Notes: generated by a model from the letters alone, not told the origin. 64,000 bases of DNA from Achromobacter sp. MYb9 (GCF_002975275.1 NZ_PCOQ01000006.1:216576-280575); one strand, 5' to 3'. Counted from the first letter of the stretch, positions 1-8,792 are shown. Translations and numbers: made by a program.

Positions 1-597
1 CCCTACAAGATCATGGCGCAGTTCCAGATTCCGCTTTACGACCAGATGCGTGAACGCGACGCCGAGTTCTACGCCAAGCTTGAGAAAGCGGGTTTCATGC
101 TGGACTGGGGCGACGACGGCTCGGGCCTTTTCATGAAATACCTGCGGCGCGGCTCGGGCTATTACATTGACGTGGGCGCCTGCGACCTCATCATCGATGG
201 CAGCATCAAGCTGCAATCCGGCACCGACGTCAGCCATCTGACGCGCGACGCCGTCGTGCTGAAGAACGGCGTGACGCTGCCCGCGGACCTGGTCGTCTAT
301 GCCACTGGCTACGGCTCGATGAACGGCTGGGCCGCCGACCTGATCAGCCAGGACGTCGCTGACAAGGTGGGCAAGTGCTGGGGCCTGGGGTCGGACACCA
401 CCAAGGATCCTGGCCCCTGGGAGGGCGAACAGCGCAACATGTGGAAGCCCACGCAGCAGGAGGGCCTGTGGTTCCACGGCGGCAACCTGCACCAGTCCCG
501 CCACTATTCCCAGTACCTGTCCCTGCAATTGAAGGCGCGCCAGGTCGGGCTGCCGGTGCAGGTCTACGGCCTGCAAGCCGTGCACCACCAGCGGTAG
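1..597 (+). CDS. flavin-containing monooxygenase, C-terminal part (5' end outside window)
   Basis: The reading frame is open from the first base of the window, so only the C-terminal ~198 residues are present. The segment VVYATGYGSMNGW is the ATG-type motif seen late in FAD/NADPH monooxygenases of the FMO/Baeyer-Villiger superfamily, linking the NADPH and FAD domains. The tail has the FMO-like stretch WFHGGNLHQSRHYSQYLSLQLKAR. Such enzymes insert one oxygen atom into a soft nucleophile or ketone; the substrate cannot be read from this fragment. It is followed by a hairpin at 616-645 and then a separately promoted GntR gene, so it probably ends its own transcript. Confidence 0.8.
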   Translation, partial: PYKIMAQFQIPLYDQMRERDAEFYAKLEKAGFMLDWGDDGSGLFMKYLRRGSGYYIDVGACDLIIDGSIKLQSGTDVSHLTRDAVVLKNGVTLPADLVVYATGYGSMNGWAADLISQDVADKVGKCWGLGSDTTKDPGPWEGEQRNMWKPTQQEGLWFHGGNLHQSRHYSQYLSLQLKARQVGLPVQVYGLQAVHHQR

Positions 598-611
598 CGC
601 CACCGGCCTCC

Positions 612-652
612 CCCCGCGCAAGCGGCGCCTTCGGCCCGCTTGCGCTCCGGGG
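612..652. repeat. GC-rich inverted repeat after the monooxygenase gene
   Basis: A 10-bp perfect stem (GCGCAAGCGG at 616-625, CCGCTTGCGC at 636-645) encloses a 10-base loop, with CCCCG/CGGGG flanks extending it imperfectly. There is no T tract. It may act as a transcription barrier or mRNA 3'-end hairpin, or be one copy of a dispersed palindromic repeat. Confidence 0.55.
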
Positions 653-665
653 CGACCCACGGTAA

Positions 666-739
666 ATTGTTGACAATCTGGCGGCCAATCCCGCCTTATT
701 CCGAATATTTACGCTAAATCCGGACAGATTGTTGACACC
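666..739. promoter_or_regulatory. two ATTGTTGACA boxes upstream of the GntR gene
   Basis: ATTGTTGACAAT (666-677) is a short palindrome, ATTGT-TG-ACAAT. The same ten bases ATTGTTGACA recur at 728-737, directly against the start codon at 740. The first copy contains a perfect -35 hexamer TTGACA (670-675). The duplicated, partly palindromic box next to a GntR regulator suggests an autoregulatory operator controlling the regulator-acnD-prpF unit. No clear Shine-Dalgarno lies before the ATG, so the second box also occupies the normal ribosome-binding position. Confidence 0.45.
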
Positions 740-1450
740 ATGAGCAAAGTGCTGACGTTGCCGGGCCACCCGCCGGGCGATGGCGAAACGTTGTCGGATC
801 ACATCTTCAAGAAGATCCAGGCCGCCATTGTCAAAGGCGAAATCGCCCCGGGCAGCAAGATTTCCGAACCCGAACTGGCGCGCCAGCACGGCGTCAGCCG
901 GGGACCGCTGCGCGAGGCCCTGCACCGCCTGGAAGGCCAAAAGCTGCTGGTGCGCGTGCCGCACGCCGGCGCCCGCGTCGTATCGCTGTCGCAGCAAGAG
1001 CTGTCCGAACTCTACGAAATCCGGGAATCGCTGGAAGGCATGGCCTGCCGCCTGGCCGCCGAACGCATGCCGCCCGCCGAAATCGCCGAACTGCGCGGCG
1101 TGCTGGAAGCCCACGAACGCGACGCCGCCTTCCAGGCCGGCCTGGGCTACTACCAGCAGGAAGGCGATTACGACTTCCACTACCGCATCGTCAAGGGCAG
1201 CGGCAACCAGATGCTGTTCCGCATGCTTTGCGACGAGCTCTACCAACTGGCGCGCATGTACCGCATCCAGTATTCGACAACGCCGAACCGCCCGCGGCAG
1301 GCCTACGCCGAACACCACCGCATTCTTGACGCCATCGCGGACCACGACGGCGAGCTGGCCGAAATCCTGATGCGCCGGCATATCCGCGCATCCCGAATCA
1401 ACATCGAACAACAGATCGCCCAGAGCAACCTGCGGCGCACGGAGGCATGA
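740..1450 (+). CDS. GntR family (FadR/FCD subgroup) transcriptional regulator
   Basis: 236 residues. An N-terminal winged helix-turn-helix (about residues 15-80: LSDHIFKKIQAAIVKGEI, then SEPELARQHGVSRGPLREAL) is followed by an all-helical FCD ligand-binding domain (about 90-225) with conserved Asp/His positions such as the YDFHYRIV segment and the late EHHRIL. The stop codon overlaps the acnD start (ATGA), so the two are translationally coupled, which makes acnD and prpF its likely targets. The probable effector is a 2-methylcitrate pathway intermediate; that is inference from position. The start has no good Shine-Dalgarno, and the ATTGTTGACA box abuts it. Confidence 0.88.
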   Translation: MSKVLTLPGHPPGDGETLSDHIFKKIQAAIVKGEIAPGSKISEPELARQHGVSRGPLREALHRLEGQKLLVRVPHAGARVVSLSQQELSELYEIRESLEGMACRLAAERMPPAEIAELRGVLEAHERDAAFQAGLGYYQQEGDYDFHYRIVKGSGNQMLFRMLCDELYQLARMYRIQYSTTPNRPRQAYAEHHRILDAIADHDGELAEILMRRHIRASRINIEQQIAQSNLRRTEA

Positions 1451-4065
1451 TGAATCACTCGTACCGTAAAACCCTGCCCGGCACCCGCCTGGACTATTTC
1501 GACGCGCGCGCCGCCGTCGAGGCGATCGCGCCCGGCGCCTACGCCGGCCTGCCGTACACGTCCCGCGTGCTGGCGGAAAACCTGGTTCGCCGATGCGATC
1601 CCGCCATGCTGACCGACGCGCTCAAGCAGCTGATCGAACGCCGCCGCGACCTGGATTTTCCGTGGTTTCCGGCGCGCGTGGTCTGTCATGACATCCTGGG
1701 CCAGACAGCCTTGGTCGACCTGGCGGGCCTGCGCGATGCGATTGCCGACATGGGCGGCGACCCGGCCAAGGTGAACCCGGTGGTGCCGGTGCAGTTGATC
1801 GTCGACCACTCGCTGGCCGTGGAATTCGACGGCAACGATCCCGACGCCTTCGCCAAGAACCGCGCAGTTGAAGACCGCCGCAACGAAGACCGCTTCCACT
1901 TCATCGACTGGACCAAACAAGCCTTCCGCAATATCGAAGTCGTGCCCCCTGGCAACGGCATCATGCACCAGATCAACCTGGAGCGGATGTCGCCCGTGAT
2001 CTACACGCAAGACGGCGTGGCTTTCCCCGACACCCTGGTCGGCACCGACAGCCACACGCCGCACGTGGATGCGCTGGGCGTCATCGCCATCGGCGTGGGC
2101 GGCCTGGAAGCCGAAAACGTGATGCTGGGCCGCGCGTCCTGGATGCGCCTGCCGGACATCATCGGCGTGGAGCTCACGGGCCGCGCGCAACCTGGCATCA
2201 CCGCCACCGACGTCGTGCTGACGCTGACCGAATTCCTGCGAAAGGAAAAGGTGGTGGGCGCCTATCTGGAGTTCTACGGCGAAGGCGCCGCCAGCCTGAC
2301 GCTGGGCGACCGCGCCACGATTTCGAACATGGCGCCCGAGTACGGCGCCACCGCCGCGATGTTCTCGATCGACCAGCAGACCATCGACTACCTGCGCCTG
2401 ACCGGCCGCGAGGACGAGCAGATCGCATTGGTGGAAACCTACGCCAAGACCGCGGGCCTGTGGTCCGACAGCTTGAAGACGGCCGAATACGAACGCGTGC
2501 TGCGCTTCGACCTGTCTACGGTCGTGCGCACGTTGGCCGGTCCGTCGAATCCGCATCGTCGCCTGCCGGTGTCCGACCTGGCGGCGCGCGGCATCTCGGG
2601 CGTCGTGGAAAACGAGCCGGGCCGGATGCCCGACGGCGCCGTCATCATCGCGGCCATCACCAGCTGCACCAACACCAGCAATCCGCGCAACGTGATCGCC
2701 GCGGGCCTGCTGGCGCGCAACGCCAACCGCGCCGGCCTGTCGCGCAAGCCGTGGGTGAAGAGTTCGCTAGCGCCGGGATCCAAGGCCGTGCAGCTGTACC
2801 TGGACGAAGCCGGCCTGACGGAAGACCTGGAAAAACTGGGATTCGGCGTCGTCGCATTCGCCTGTACCACGTGCAACGGCATGTCGGGCGCGCTGGACCC
2901 CGTGATCCAGCAGGAAATCATCGACCGCGACCTCTATGCCACCGCCGTACTGTCCGGCAACCGCAACTTCGACGGCCGCATCCATCCCTACGCCAAGCAG
3001 GCCTTTTTGGCTTCGCCCCCGCTGGTCGTGGCCTACGCCATCGCCGGCACCATCCGCTTCGACATCGAACGCGATGTACTGGGCACCGGCGCCGACGGCC
3101 GCGAGATCCGCTTGAAAGACATCTGGCCCACCGACGAAGAGATCGACGCGGTGGTCAAGGCATCGGTCAAGCCCGAGCAGTTCCGCAAGGTCTACGCGCC
3201 GATGTTCGGCATCCAGGACGACCGCAAGGCCGGCGTCAGCCCGCTTTACGCCTGGCGCGCGCAAAGCACCTACATCCGCCGTCCGCCGTACTGGGAAGGC
3301 GCGCTGGCAGGCGCCCGCACGCTGCGCGGCATGCTGCCGCTGGCCGTCCTGGGCGACAACATCACCACCGACCACCTGTCGCCGTCCAACGCCATCATGC
3401 TGGACAGCGCAGCCGGCGAATACCTGGACAAGATGGGTCTGCCGGAAGAAGACTTCAACTCGTACGCGACCCACCGCGGCGACCACCTGACCGCGCAGCG
3501 CGCCACCTTTGCCAACCCCAAGCTCTATAACGAGATGGTGCTGAACGACGACGGCACCGTGAAGCAAGGTTCGCTGGCGCGCGTGGAACCGGAAGGCCAG
3601 GTCATGCGCATGTGGGAAGCCATCGAAACCTACATGGACCGCAAGCAACCGCTGATCATCGTGGCCGGCGCCGACTACGGCCAGGGGTCATCGCGCGACT
3701 GGGCCGCCAAAGGCGTGCGCCTGGCCGGCGTGGAAGCCATCGTGGCCGAAGGGTTCGAACGTATCCACCGCACCAACCTGATCGGCATGGGCGTGTTGCC
3801 GCTGGAATTCAAACCCGGCGTGAACCGCAAGACGCTGGGCCTGGATGGCACCGAAAGCTACGACGTCATCGGCGAACGCAAGCCCCGCGCCGACCTGACG
3901 CTGGTGATCCACCGCCGCAATGGCGAGACCGTGCAGGTGGCCGTCACCTGCCGTCTGGACACCGCGGAAGAAGTGTCCATCTACGAAGCCGGCGGCGTGC
4001 TGCAGCGCTTTGCCCAGGACTTCCTGGAAGCCGAATCCGTGGCCGGCGCCAAACAGGCCAGCTGA
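1447..4065 (+). CDS. acnD: Fe/S-dependent 2-methylcitrate dehydratase AcnD
   Basis: 872 residues, the size of AcnD/aconitase A proteins. The [4Fe-4S] cysteines are Cys407 (SCTNTSNPRN) and the Cys473/Cys476 pair (ACTTCNGMSG). The NGMSG context is typical of AcnD rather than of housekeeping aconitase. The C-terminal swivel domain carries GADYGQGSSRDWAAKG. AcnD dehydrates 2-methylcitrate to 2-methylaconitate in propionyl-CoA breakdown, and needs PrpF to isomerise the product. prpF follows after 91 bp and the regulator overlaps by 4 bp, which supports AcnD over AcnA. prpB and prpC, usually in the same cluster, are not here and must lie elsewhere if the cycle operates. Confidence 0.93.
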   Translation: MMNHSYRKTLPGTRLDYFDARAAVEAIAPGAYAGLPYTSRVLAENLVRRCDPAMLTDALKQLIERRRDLDFPWFPARVVCHDILGQTALVDLAGLRDAIADMGGDPAKVNPVVPVQLIVDHSLAVEFDGNDPDAFAKNRAVEDRRNEDRFHFIDWTKQAFRNIEVVPPGNGIMHQINLERMSPVIYTQDGVAFPDTLVGTDSHTPHVDALGVIAIGVGGLEAENVMLGRASWMRLPDIIGVELTGRAQPGITATDVVLTLTEFLRKEKVVGAYLEFYGEGAASLTLGDRATISNMAPEYGATAAMFSIDQQTIDYLRLTGREDEQIALVETYAKTAGLWSDSLKTAEYERVLRFDLSTVVRTLAGPSNPHRRLPVSDLAARGISGVVENEPGRMPDGAVIIAAITSCTNTSNPRNVIAAGLLARNANRAGLSRKPWVKSSLAPGSKAVQLYLDEAGLTEDLEKLGFGVVAFACTTCNGMSGALDPVIQQEIIDRDLYATAVLSGNRNFDGRIHPYAKQAFLASPPLVVAYAIAGTIRFDIERDVLGTGADGREIRLKDIWPTDEEIDAVVKASVKPEQFRKVYAPMFGIQDDRKAGVSPLYAWRAQSTYIRRPPYWEGALAGARTLRGMLPLAVLGDNITTDHLSPSNAIMLDSAAGEYLDKMGLPEEDFNSYATHRGDHLTAQRATFANPKLYNEMVLNDDGTVKQGSLARVEPEGQVMRMWEAIETYMDRKQPLIIVAGADYGQGSSRDWAAKGVRLAGVEAIVAEGFERIHRTNLIGMGVLPLEFKPGVNRKTLGLDGTESYDVIGERKPRADLTLVIHRRNGETVQVAVTCRLDTAEEVSIYEAGGVLQRFAQDFLEAESVAGAKQAS

Positions 4066-4156
4066 TACCGCGGCCAGCTGACACCCCCGGCCGGCGGACG
4101 CCAACGCGCCCGCCGGCCCACCCGAACACATCGCACCAAGACATCAGGACGACCCC

Positions 4157-5341
4157 ATGGCCCATGCACCCCAAACCAAGATCGCCGCCACCTACATGCG
4201 CGGCGGCACCAGCAAAGGCGTGTTCTTCAAGCTGGACGACCTGCCCGAATCCGCGCGCGCGCCCGGCGCCGCGCGCGACGCACTGCTGATGCGCGTGATC
4301 GGCAGCCCGGACCCCTATGGCAAGCAGATCGACGGCATGGGGGCCGCCACGTCCAGCACCAGCAAGACCGTCATCGTCGGCAAGAGCACCCAGCCTGACC
4401 ATGACGTGGACTATCTGTTCGGCCAGGTCTCCATCGACCAGCCGTTTGTGGACTGGAGCGGCAACTGCGGCAACCTGTCCGCCGCCGTCGGCCCCTTCGC
4501 CATCACCAACGGCCTGGTCGACCCGGCCCGCGTGCCCGCCGACGGCATCGCCGTCGTGCGCATCTGGCAAGCCAACATCAAGAAGACCATCATCGCGCAC
4601 GTGCCGATGACCGGCGGCGCGGTGCAGGAGACCGGCGACTTCGAGCTGGACGGCGTGACCTTCCCCGCTGCCGAACTGCGGCTGGAATTCATGGACCCCG
4701 CCGAAGAAGGCGACGGCGGCTCGATGTTCCCCACCGGCAACCTGGTCGACGACCTGGACGTGCCCGGCGTGGGCACCTTCAAGGCCACGATGATCAATTC
4801 GGGCATTCCGACCATCTTCCTGGATGCCGAAGCCCTGGGCTACACCGGAACCGAATTGCAGGACGACATCAATGGCGACGCCGCCGCGCTGGCGCGCTTC
4901 GAGACCATTCGCGCGCACGGCGCCCTGCGCATGGGCCTGATCACCAAGGTCGAAGAGGCCGCCAGCCGCCAGCACACGCCCAAGGTCGCCTTCGTGGCGC
5001 GCCCCAAGGCCTACGTGTCGTCCAGCGGCAAGCAGATCGGTGCGGGCGACATCGACGTGCTGGTGCGCGCGCTATCCATGGGCAAGCTGCACCACGCGAT
5101 GATGGGGACCGCTTCCGTCGCCATCGGCACGGCGGCGGCCATCCCCGGCACGCTCGTGAACCTGGCCGCTGGCGGCACCGAACGCGACAGCGTCAACTTC
5201 GGCCACCCCTCCGGCACGCTGCGCGTCGGCGCCCAGGCACAACGGGTGGATGGCGAATGGAAAGTCACCAAAGCCATCATGAGCCGCAGCGCGCGCGTGC
5301 TGATGGAAGGCCGCATCCACGTGCCAAAAGAAGGGTTTTAA
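4157..5341 (+). CDS. prpF: 2-methylaconitate cis-trans isomerase PrpF
   Basis: 394 residues, full length. Family hallmarks are the N-terminal TYMRGGTSKGVFF, the WSGNCGNLSAAVGPFA segment and, near the C-terminus, NFGHPSGTLRVGA. PrpF has a diaminopimelate-epimerase-like fold and moves the double bond of 2-methylaconitate made by AcnD so that a standard aconitase can rehydrate it to 2-methylisocitrate. It is the last gene of the GntR-acnD-prpF unit and is followed by a nested hairpin at 5355-5400. The ribosome-binding site is weak (AGGACG). Confidence 0.93.
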   Translation: MAHAPQTKIAATYMRGGTSKGVFFKLDDLPESARAPGAARDALLMRVIGSPDPYGKQIDGMGAATSSTSKTVIVGKSTQPDHDVDYLFGQVSIDQPFVDWSGNCGNLSAAVGPFAITNGLVDPARVPADGIAVVRIWQANIKKTIIAHVPMTGGAVQETGDFELDGVTFPAAELRLEFMDPAEEGDGGSMFPTGNLVDDLDVPGVGTFKATMINSGIPTIFLDAEALGYTGTELQDDINGDAAALARFETIRAHGALRMGLITKVEEAASRQHTPKVAFVARPKAYVSSSGKQIGAGDIDVLVRALSMGKLHHAMMGTASVAIGTAAAIPGTLVNLAAGGTERDSVNFGHPSGTLRVGAQAQRVDGEWKVTKAIMSRSARVLMEGRIHVPKEGF

Positions 5342-5354
5342 GCCGACTCCCGGC

Positions 5355-5405
5355 CGGGGTGAACCGCGAGCAAAGGCTCGCAACTTACATTTTCACCCCG
5401 CTTTT
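5355..5405 (+). terminator. nested hairpin after prpF, probable transcript end
   Basis: An outer 9-bp stem, CGGGGTGAA (5355-5363) with TTCACCCCG (5392-5400), encloses an inner 6-bp stem GCGAGC (5366-5371) with GCTCGC (5376-5381). A short CTTTTCTC follows. The T tract is weak, so termination is plausible but unproven. Confidence 0.45.
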
Positions 5406-5419
5406 CTCGGCACGAAGGG

Positions 5420-5448
5420 TAGACGCTGTCCCCGTCTACCCCTATACT
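5420..5448 (+). promoter_or_regulatory. candidate sigma-70 promoter for the symporter
   Basis: TAGACG (5420-5425) and TATACT (5443-5448) are separated by 17 bp. The -35 lies within a small inverted repeat, GGTAGAC (5418-5424) / GTCTACC (5434-5440), which could be an operator. If used, it gives an untranslated leader of about 465 bases before the symporter start at 5922. Confidence 0.35.
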
Positions 5449-5921
5449 TAACAGATGTTGTAATTCATCACCGGACCCCGCCGATGCTCCGTCATCGAGG
5501 GCACCCGTCACATGGCCGCGCACAGCGGCCCGGCGCCAGCGCCGAAACACCACCACCCAGCCGCCTGGCCGAAAGCCAGCGGTTGCGGAACAAAAACCTG
5601 CTTACCCAGCAGGACCATTGCTCACCGCATTGAGCCGCACGCGCGTCACCGAACAGCCATGTTCGCGACGCTCCGGTCCTATGCCGCAGCAAGGCACCAA
5701 TACGGTGTGTCTTGTGTTTGTCCGACCCGGGCCACCATCCCTTGCCCGGCTGGGCAGGCACGCGACCGCGCGCTCGAGACCACAACGAAAGCCCGCGGTC
5801 CATTGGTGTTTCGCCTGCGCCATGGGAACGCTTGCCGCCCATCGCAACCCGCGGAAATGGCACTCATGCAGCCCCGGCCGTCAGGCCCGGACAAGGCTGT
5901 CGAGGAGTAAGGACCCCCAAG
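5449..5921 (+). other. long non-coding leader before the symporter gene
   Basis: No reading frame here has convincing coding character; the frames found are short, rich in Arg/Pro/His and without ribosome-binding sites. The stretch is GC-rich with several self-complementary segments, for example TGCCC/GGGCA around 5744-5758. I do not recognise a known riboswitch class. It may be a structured 5' leader or simply intergenic DNA. Confidence 0.4.
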
Positions 5922-7616
5922 ATGCAAGAGACTGTGTTCTTCCAGTTATCGGCGACCACCGCCATCCTGTTGCTGGCCGGCTTCTACGGCGCGACGTTCC
6001 TGATGTCGCTATTCATCGGCGAAAAAAACGAGAACGTCGACGGCTACATGGTGTCGAACAACGCGGTCGGCTTCGGCTTGTCGACCGCCAGCATGATCGC
6101 CACCTGGATCTGGGCCGCCTCCTTCTACGCCAGCGCCACCTCCGGCTACAAGTACGGACTGTCCGGCCCGCTGCACTACGGATTCTGGGGCGCCCTGATG
6201 ATTCTCTTCATCTACCCCTTCGGCAAGCGCTTCAGGCAACTGGCACCCAAGGCCCACACGCTGGCCGAAGTCATCCACGCCCGCCACGGCACCTCCAGCC
6301 AGATGATCATGGCGGTATCGAACATCGTGGGCAGCTGCATCAGCCTGATGGTGAATTTCACGGCCGCGGGCGCGCTGGTCTCGATCCTGAGCCCGCTTAC
6401 GTTCATCCAGGGCGTGCTGATCGCCGGGCTGGGCGTGCTGTCCTACACCTTGTGGTCGGGCTTTCGCACATCGGTCATGACCGACTTCGCGCAACTGGCG
6501 GCGATGATCATCGCCGCGGTCATCATCATCCCGCTGATCTTCTTCAACGCGGGCGGCCCGGACATGCTGCAAGCCAACATGTGGCGCTTGAACAGCGATC
6601 AGGCCGACTTCTATTCCACCAAGGCCATCCTGGAGCAAGGCGCGCCGTACTTCGTGGCGGTGCTGGCGTATGCCATTGGCAACCAGACCATCGCGCAACG
6701 CCTGTTCGCGGTACGCGAAGACCTGATCAAACCCACCTTCCTGACAGCCACGGTGGGCTACGGTGCCGTCGTGATCGGGCTGGGCATGCTGGGCCTGCTG
6801 GCCTTGTTTGTCGGGTTGGAGCCGGCCAACGGCGACTTGAACAACATCATCCCGCAAATGGCGTCCACCTACTTGCCGCCGTTCGGCATCGCCCTGTTCT
6901 TCCTGCTGGTCGTGGGCTCGCTGTCTTCCACCGCCGACTCCGATCTGGCGGCACTGTCCGCCATCGTCATGACCGACGTCTACGCCAAGAACGTGGCGCG
7001 CGGACGCCCGAATCCGCAACGCATGTTGTGGTGGGGCCGGGCCACCATGATCATCGCCACGATGATCGGCGTGGTCTTCGCCAGCCTGCGGCTGGACATC
7101 CTGGTCATGCTGGTGTTCGTGGGCGCGCTATGGGGCGCCATCGTCTTTCCGGTCATCGCCAGCTTCTATTGGGACCGCGTGAACAACCGCGCCTTTGTCT
7201 GCTCGGTGCTGTCCGCCGTGGCGCTGTTCTCGATCGTGCGCTTCGAGTGGCTGCCCATCACGGGCGTGGTCGCCGTCTTCTTTGAAATCTGCGCGGCCAT
7301 CGGCGGCGGCGTGGTGCTGGGGTTGATGGCGTTCGGCTTCCTGGGCCGCACCGCTGCCATCACGGTGGGCACGATTGGCGTGGCGGTGATGCTACCCGCC
7401 TTCATCGGCAGCCTGCGCGACTACATCGTGCTGCTGGCTTCGCTGACCGCCTACGGCGTCAGCGCCACGGTATGCGTGGCGCTGAGCCTGCGCAACCAGG
7501 AACGGTTCGATTTCGGCCTGCTGGCTCACCGTGTCACCGCGTTCCACCATGAACCGGATGGGGCAGCGCGCACAGCGCCGTCCGGCCCGCTCACCGCGAA
7601 CAGCGCCGCGCGCTGA
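5922..7616 (+). CDS. sodium:solute symporter (SSS family) permease
   Basis: 564 residues with about 13 hydrophobic helices and an N-terminus typical of SSS carriers (FGLSTASMIATWIWAASFY). A sodium-site-like helix, FLLVVGSLSSTADSDLAALS, falls near residues 325-345. The start at 5922 was chosen for the AAGGA at 5909-5913; an in-frame upstream extension would lie in the non-coding leader. The substrate is unknown; carboxylates, amino acids or urea-type solutes are all handled by this family. A 40-codon membrane peptide follows 29 bp downstream and may be a small partner subunit. The acnD-prpF neighbours hint at, but do not show, a carboxylate substrate. Confidence 0.88.
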   Translation: MQETVFFQLSATTAILLLAGFYGATFLMSLFIGEKNENVDGYMVSNNAVGFGLSTASMIATWIWAASFYASATSGYKYGLSGPLHYGFWGALMILFIYPFGKRFRQLAPKAHTLAEVIHARHGTSSQMIMAVSNIVGSCISLMVNFTAAGALVSILSPLTFIQGVLIAGLGVLSYTLWSGFRTSVMTDFAQLAAMIIAAVIIIPLIFFNAGGPDMLQANMWRLNSDQADFYSTKAILEQGAPYFVAVLAYAIGNQTIAQRLFAVREDLIKPTFLTATVGYGAVVIGLGMLGLLALFVGLEPANGDLNNIIPQMASTYLPPFGIALFFLLVVGSLSSTADSDLAALSAIVMTDVYAKNVARGRPNPQRMLWWGRATMIIATMIGVVFASLRLDILVMLVFVGALWGAIVFPVIASFYWDRVNNRAFVCSVLSAVALFSIVRFEWLPITGVVAVFFEICAAIGGGVVLGLMAFGFLGRTAAITVGTIGVAVMLPAFIGSLRDYIVLLASLTAYGVSATVCVALSLRNQERFDFGLLAHRVTAFHHEPDGAARTAPSGPLTANSAAR

Positions 7617-7645
7617 TCCATGCCCATCACAACAAGGAGATTGAT

Positions 7646-7768
7646 ATGTGGTTGACCGCTTATTTTCTGATCTGGCCGTTGATTTCCGCAGCCATCCTCG
7701 CGCTCTTGTGCACGACGCTGTGGCGAGACGTCCGCACGGCCAGGCGTAGCGGCACGTCGATGGTGTAG
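7646..7768 (+). CDS. 40-residue single-helix membrane peptide, putative transporter small subunit
   Basis: ATG at 7646 is preceded by a good Shine-Dalgarno (AAGGAGA, 7634-7640). The 40-residue product begins MWLTAYFLIWPLISAAILAL, forming one transmembrane helix of about 22 residues, followed by a short basic cytoplasmic tail (WRDVRTARRSG). The gene lies 29 bp after the symporter and is presumably cotranscribed. Very small one-helix subunits are known beside several secondary transporters, such as NSS-type small subunits, and this arrangement fits that pattern. It is easily missed because of its size. It converges on the IclR gene ending at 7812. Confidence 0.7.
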   Translation: MWLTAYFLIWPLISAAILALLCTTLWRDVRTARRSGTSMV

Positions 7769-7811
7769 CGGCCGGACGGGCTGGACGGCACCGCAGCGCC
7801 GCGCGCGTCGG

Positions 7812-8612
7812 TCAGCTTCGGGCCGACAGCAGTTGCGACAGCGTATGCGCTTCGGCCTGCAAGTCCTTGGCTAACGCGTGGGCACGGGCGTCGTCCAGCT
7901 GTTCGGCGAGCCCTGCCGCAACCAGCGAATGCGTCATGCGGTTCTGGCTGTTCAGCACCGGCACCGCGATCACGACGACGCCGTTGATGTAGTTGTTCCG
8001 ATCCATGCTGTAGCCGTCCCGGCGCACCGCCTCCACATCGGCTTTCCAGGCGGCGAATTCAGGCGCCTGATCCCATCGCAGCGCCTTGAATCGGCGTTCC
8101 AGCTCCTTGTCGGTCAGATCCGAGAAGGCGGCCACCAGGCGGCCCGTCGCGCTGATCAGCGCCGGGAAGCGGCTGCCCACATCCACGTGCAATCGGAACG
8201 GCGCCGTGGAACGCGACAAGGCAAGAACCACCATGTGGTCGGCACCCGCCACTTCCACGCCGATCGCCGTGACGTTGGCCGCGCTGGACAGCTTGTCCAG
8301 CACGGGCTGCACCAGCGTCGGGAAGGGGCTGCTTTCGATCACGCTGCGCGCCAGCGTCAGCATGCCCACGCCCAGGCTGTAGCGCTTGGTGCCGGCATCC
8401 ACCTTCACCAGCCCCTCTTCCACCAAAACCCGAAGAATGTGCAGGCAGGTGCTGGTCACCATCTCCAATTCCTGAGAAATCGCCTTCAAGGTCATCGGCG
8501 CGCCGCCACGGCCCAGCAATCGCAGAATGGCGATCGACCGCGTGACGGCCGGCACCGGGCGAACGCGCGGCCCCACGGCCGCGGAAGGTTCCTGGGAACT
8601 GGACTGACTCAT
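7812..8612 (-). CDS. IclR family transcriptional regulator
   Basis: 266 residues. The N-terminal winged HTH (about 25-90: AVTRSIAILRLLGRGG, then MTLKAISQELEMVTSTCLHILRVL) precedes an IclR effector-binding domain (about 105-260) with typical segments (LLVAFSDLT-like core, MDRNNYINGVVVIAVPV). The start at 8612 is backed by GGAGAG just upstream; an in-frame start ten codons earlier is less likely. It is divergent from the ligase/MaoC/CoA-transferase/Bug operon starting at 8793 and almost certainly controls it. The effector is probably the acid substrate or its CoA ester. Confidence 0.88.
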   Translation of the reverse strand: MSQSSSQEPSAAVGPRVRPVPAVTRSIAILRLLGRGGAPMTLKAISQELEMVTSTCLHILRVLVEEGLVKVDAGTKRYSLGVGMLTLARSVIESSPFPTLVQPVLDKLSSAANVTAIGVEVAGADHMVVLALSRSTAPFRLHVDVGSRFPALISATGRLVAAFSDLTDKELERRFKALRWDQAPEFAAWKADVEAVRRDGYSMDRNNYINGVVVIAVPVLNSQNRMTHSLVAAGLAEQLDDARAHALAKDLQAEAHTLSQLLSARS

Positions 8613-8696
8613 CTGACTCTCCGTTTTTATTGCGGCAAGCATACCTTGCGCGCCGGCCCTCGCGCCGCCGATGTGGCCTCTATCTGTTGTCCTTTA

Positions 8697-8753
8697 ATTG
8701 TCCATATACAATCAATGAGCGTTATTGACAATTTCTAGGGTGGCGCGCAATAT
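8697..8753 (+). promoter_or_regulatory. operator-like palindrome and promoter of the acid-CoA ligase operon
   Basis: ATTGT-CCATAT-ACAAT (8697-8712) is a 5-6-5 palindrome in the divergent IclR/ligase region. Just downstream is a perfect TTGACA (8725-8730), and CAATAT follows with 17-bp spacing (8748-8753). The palindrome sits where an activator or repressor bound upstream of the -35 would act, so it is the best candidate site for the IclR protein. Confidence 0.5.
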
Positions 8754-8792
8754 CGCTTCAACAGATTGCGGACCCCTCACAGGCACGACGAC

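Noticed and set aside
5449..5921. Known riboswitch in the symporter leader
   Set aside because: No conserved core of TPP, cobalamin, glycine, SAH or guanidine classes could be found by eye.
5618..7285. A 555-codon frame through the symporter region
   Set aside because: It is out of frame with the symporter, is Arg/His-rich and has no hydrophobic segments.
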